In this document: piece after piece, positions 63,740-64,000 of the stretch
How positions within the stretch are numbered: position 1 is the first letter of the stretch
How the letters are laid out: each line of letters starts with the position of its first letter
Origin: Ilumatobacter sp.
GTDB taxonomy: Bacteria; Actinomycetota; Acidimicrobiia; Acidimicrobiales; Ilumatobacteraceae
Length of the DNA: 64,000 nt
NCBI GenBank assembly: GCA_007693335.1
Contig: REDU01000057.1
Coordinates: 1-64,000, forward strand
Reading direction: 5' to 3'
The notes under the pieces: generated by a model
Databases searched by the model: none
Seen by the model: the letters and a program-made list of their open reading frames with translations, nothing else
What the model was told of the DNA's origin: nothing
Position numbers and translations under genes: made by a program

Positions 63740-64000
63740 CCGCGCTCGAACCGGGGGGCTCCGGTGGCGCGCACCCGGAAGCGGCGCCCGTCGGGGTAGG
63801 CCACGATCGACACGTGGTCGTGTCCGTAGTACTCGACCAGTTCGACCACTGCGTCGTGGCCGGGTTCGAGCACGAGGTGCTCGGGCCTGATGACCACGTC
63901 GACCGCTCCGGTGCGAGCCACGTCGAGGTTCACGCTGCCGATGAGCGTCGAGGCGCGGTGGCCGTGGGCATCGCCCTCCAGGAGGTTCGCCTCACCGACG
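63682..64000 (-). CDS. ABC transporter ATP-binding protein, C-terminal part (FbpC-like)
   Basis: The frame runs from the window edge to TGA at 63682-63684, giving 105 residues of the C-terminal end of a larger gene. It reads VGEANLLEGDAHGHRAS, the junction after the nucleotide-binding domain in iron/polyamine importers, then a TOBE domain (VDVVIRPEHLVLEPG, VEYYGHDHVSIVAYPDG). It is likely the ATPase of the adjacent ferric importer, although it is convergent with it. The catalytic domain lies outside the window. Confidence 0.82.
   Translation of the reverse strand, partial: VGEANLLEGDAHGHRASTLIGSVNLDVARTGAVDVVIRPEHLVLEPGHDAVVELVEYYGHDHVSIVAYPDGRRFRVRATGAPRFERGQSVTVRSDGSPSSGFPVG

Overview
The window is high-GC DNA from an actinobacterium. 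Gene content and order point away from mycobacteria and streptomycetes proper and most resemble a deep-branching actinobacterial lineage such as the Acidimicrobiia; that placement is inference. The middle of the window is the chromosomal replication-origin block. Its order is CCA-adding enzyme / GNAT / DUF6049-like / Ser-Thr kinase / sigma / anti-sigma / trxB / trxA / cwlM-like / parB / parA / parS / rsmG / jag / yidC / yidD / rnpA / rpmH / dnaA / dnaN / recF / DUF721 / gyrB / gyrA / DUF3566 / tRNA-Ile. This is the order known around oriC in Mycobacterium and relatives, with two differences: murJ is absent and a DegV gene sits in its place, and gyrA carries a 425-residue intein with homing-endonuclease motifs directly after the catalytic tyrosine.

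Left arm (1-24.7 kb): the end of an Fe-S (CCG-domain) protein, a VapBC toxin-antitoxin pair, dcd, tRNA-Gly(CCC), a tiny proline-rich gene, secreted or lipid-anchored proteins (fasciclin domain; three-repeat plus CAP domain), a class III aminotransferase, an acyl-CoA synthetase, two VOC proteins, engB, mgtE, a DrrAB-type ABC exporter, a lipoprotein of the serine beta-lactamase fold, an ArsR-rhodanese regulator divergent from an MFS transporter, and the rpsF-ssb-rpsR-rplI-dnaB cluster on the minus strand. After that come small conserved actinobacterial genes and a PAS-GGDEF-EAL protein.

Origin block (24.8-53.9 kb): RNA maturation, cell-envelope control (kinase, sigma/anti-sigma, thioredoxin pair, peptidoglycan-binding pseudo-amidase), chromosome segregation (parAB with two parS), membrane insertion (yidC/yidD/jag) and replication initiation. 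DnaA boxes lie on both sides of dnaA. Many genes overlap by 4 nt (ATGA, GTGA, TTGA and CTGA), implying translational coupling and in two cases fixing unusual start codons.

Right arm (53.9-64 kb): tRNA-Ile(GAT) with a strong hairpin, a PPK2 polyphosphate kinase, an MBL-fold/double-rhodanese protein, an operon with a 46-residue peptide, a Rossmann-fold protein and an alpha/beta hydrolase, a molybdopterin oxidoreductase, and a ferric-type ABC importer whose ATPase gene is convergent with, and overlaps, its permease gene.

Across the window at least eleven genes have a -10-like TANNNT hexamer ending 6-8 nt before the start codon, the arrangement expected for leaderless transcripts. No rRNA, CRISPR array, insertion sequence or integrase was seen. 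No gene-free stretch exceeds about 300 bases; the longest (rpmH-dnaA, dnaA-dnaN, downstream of tRNA-Ile) are described below.
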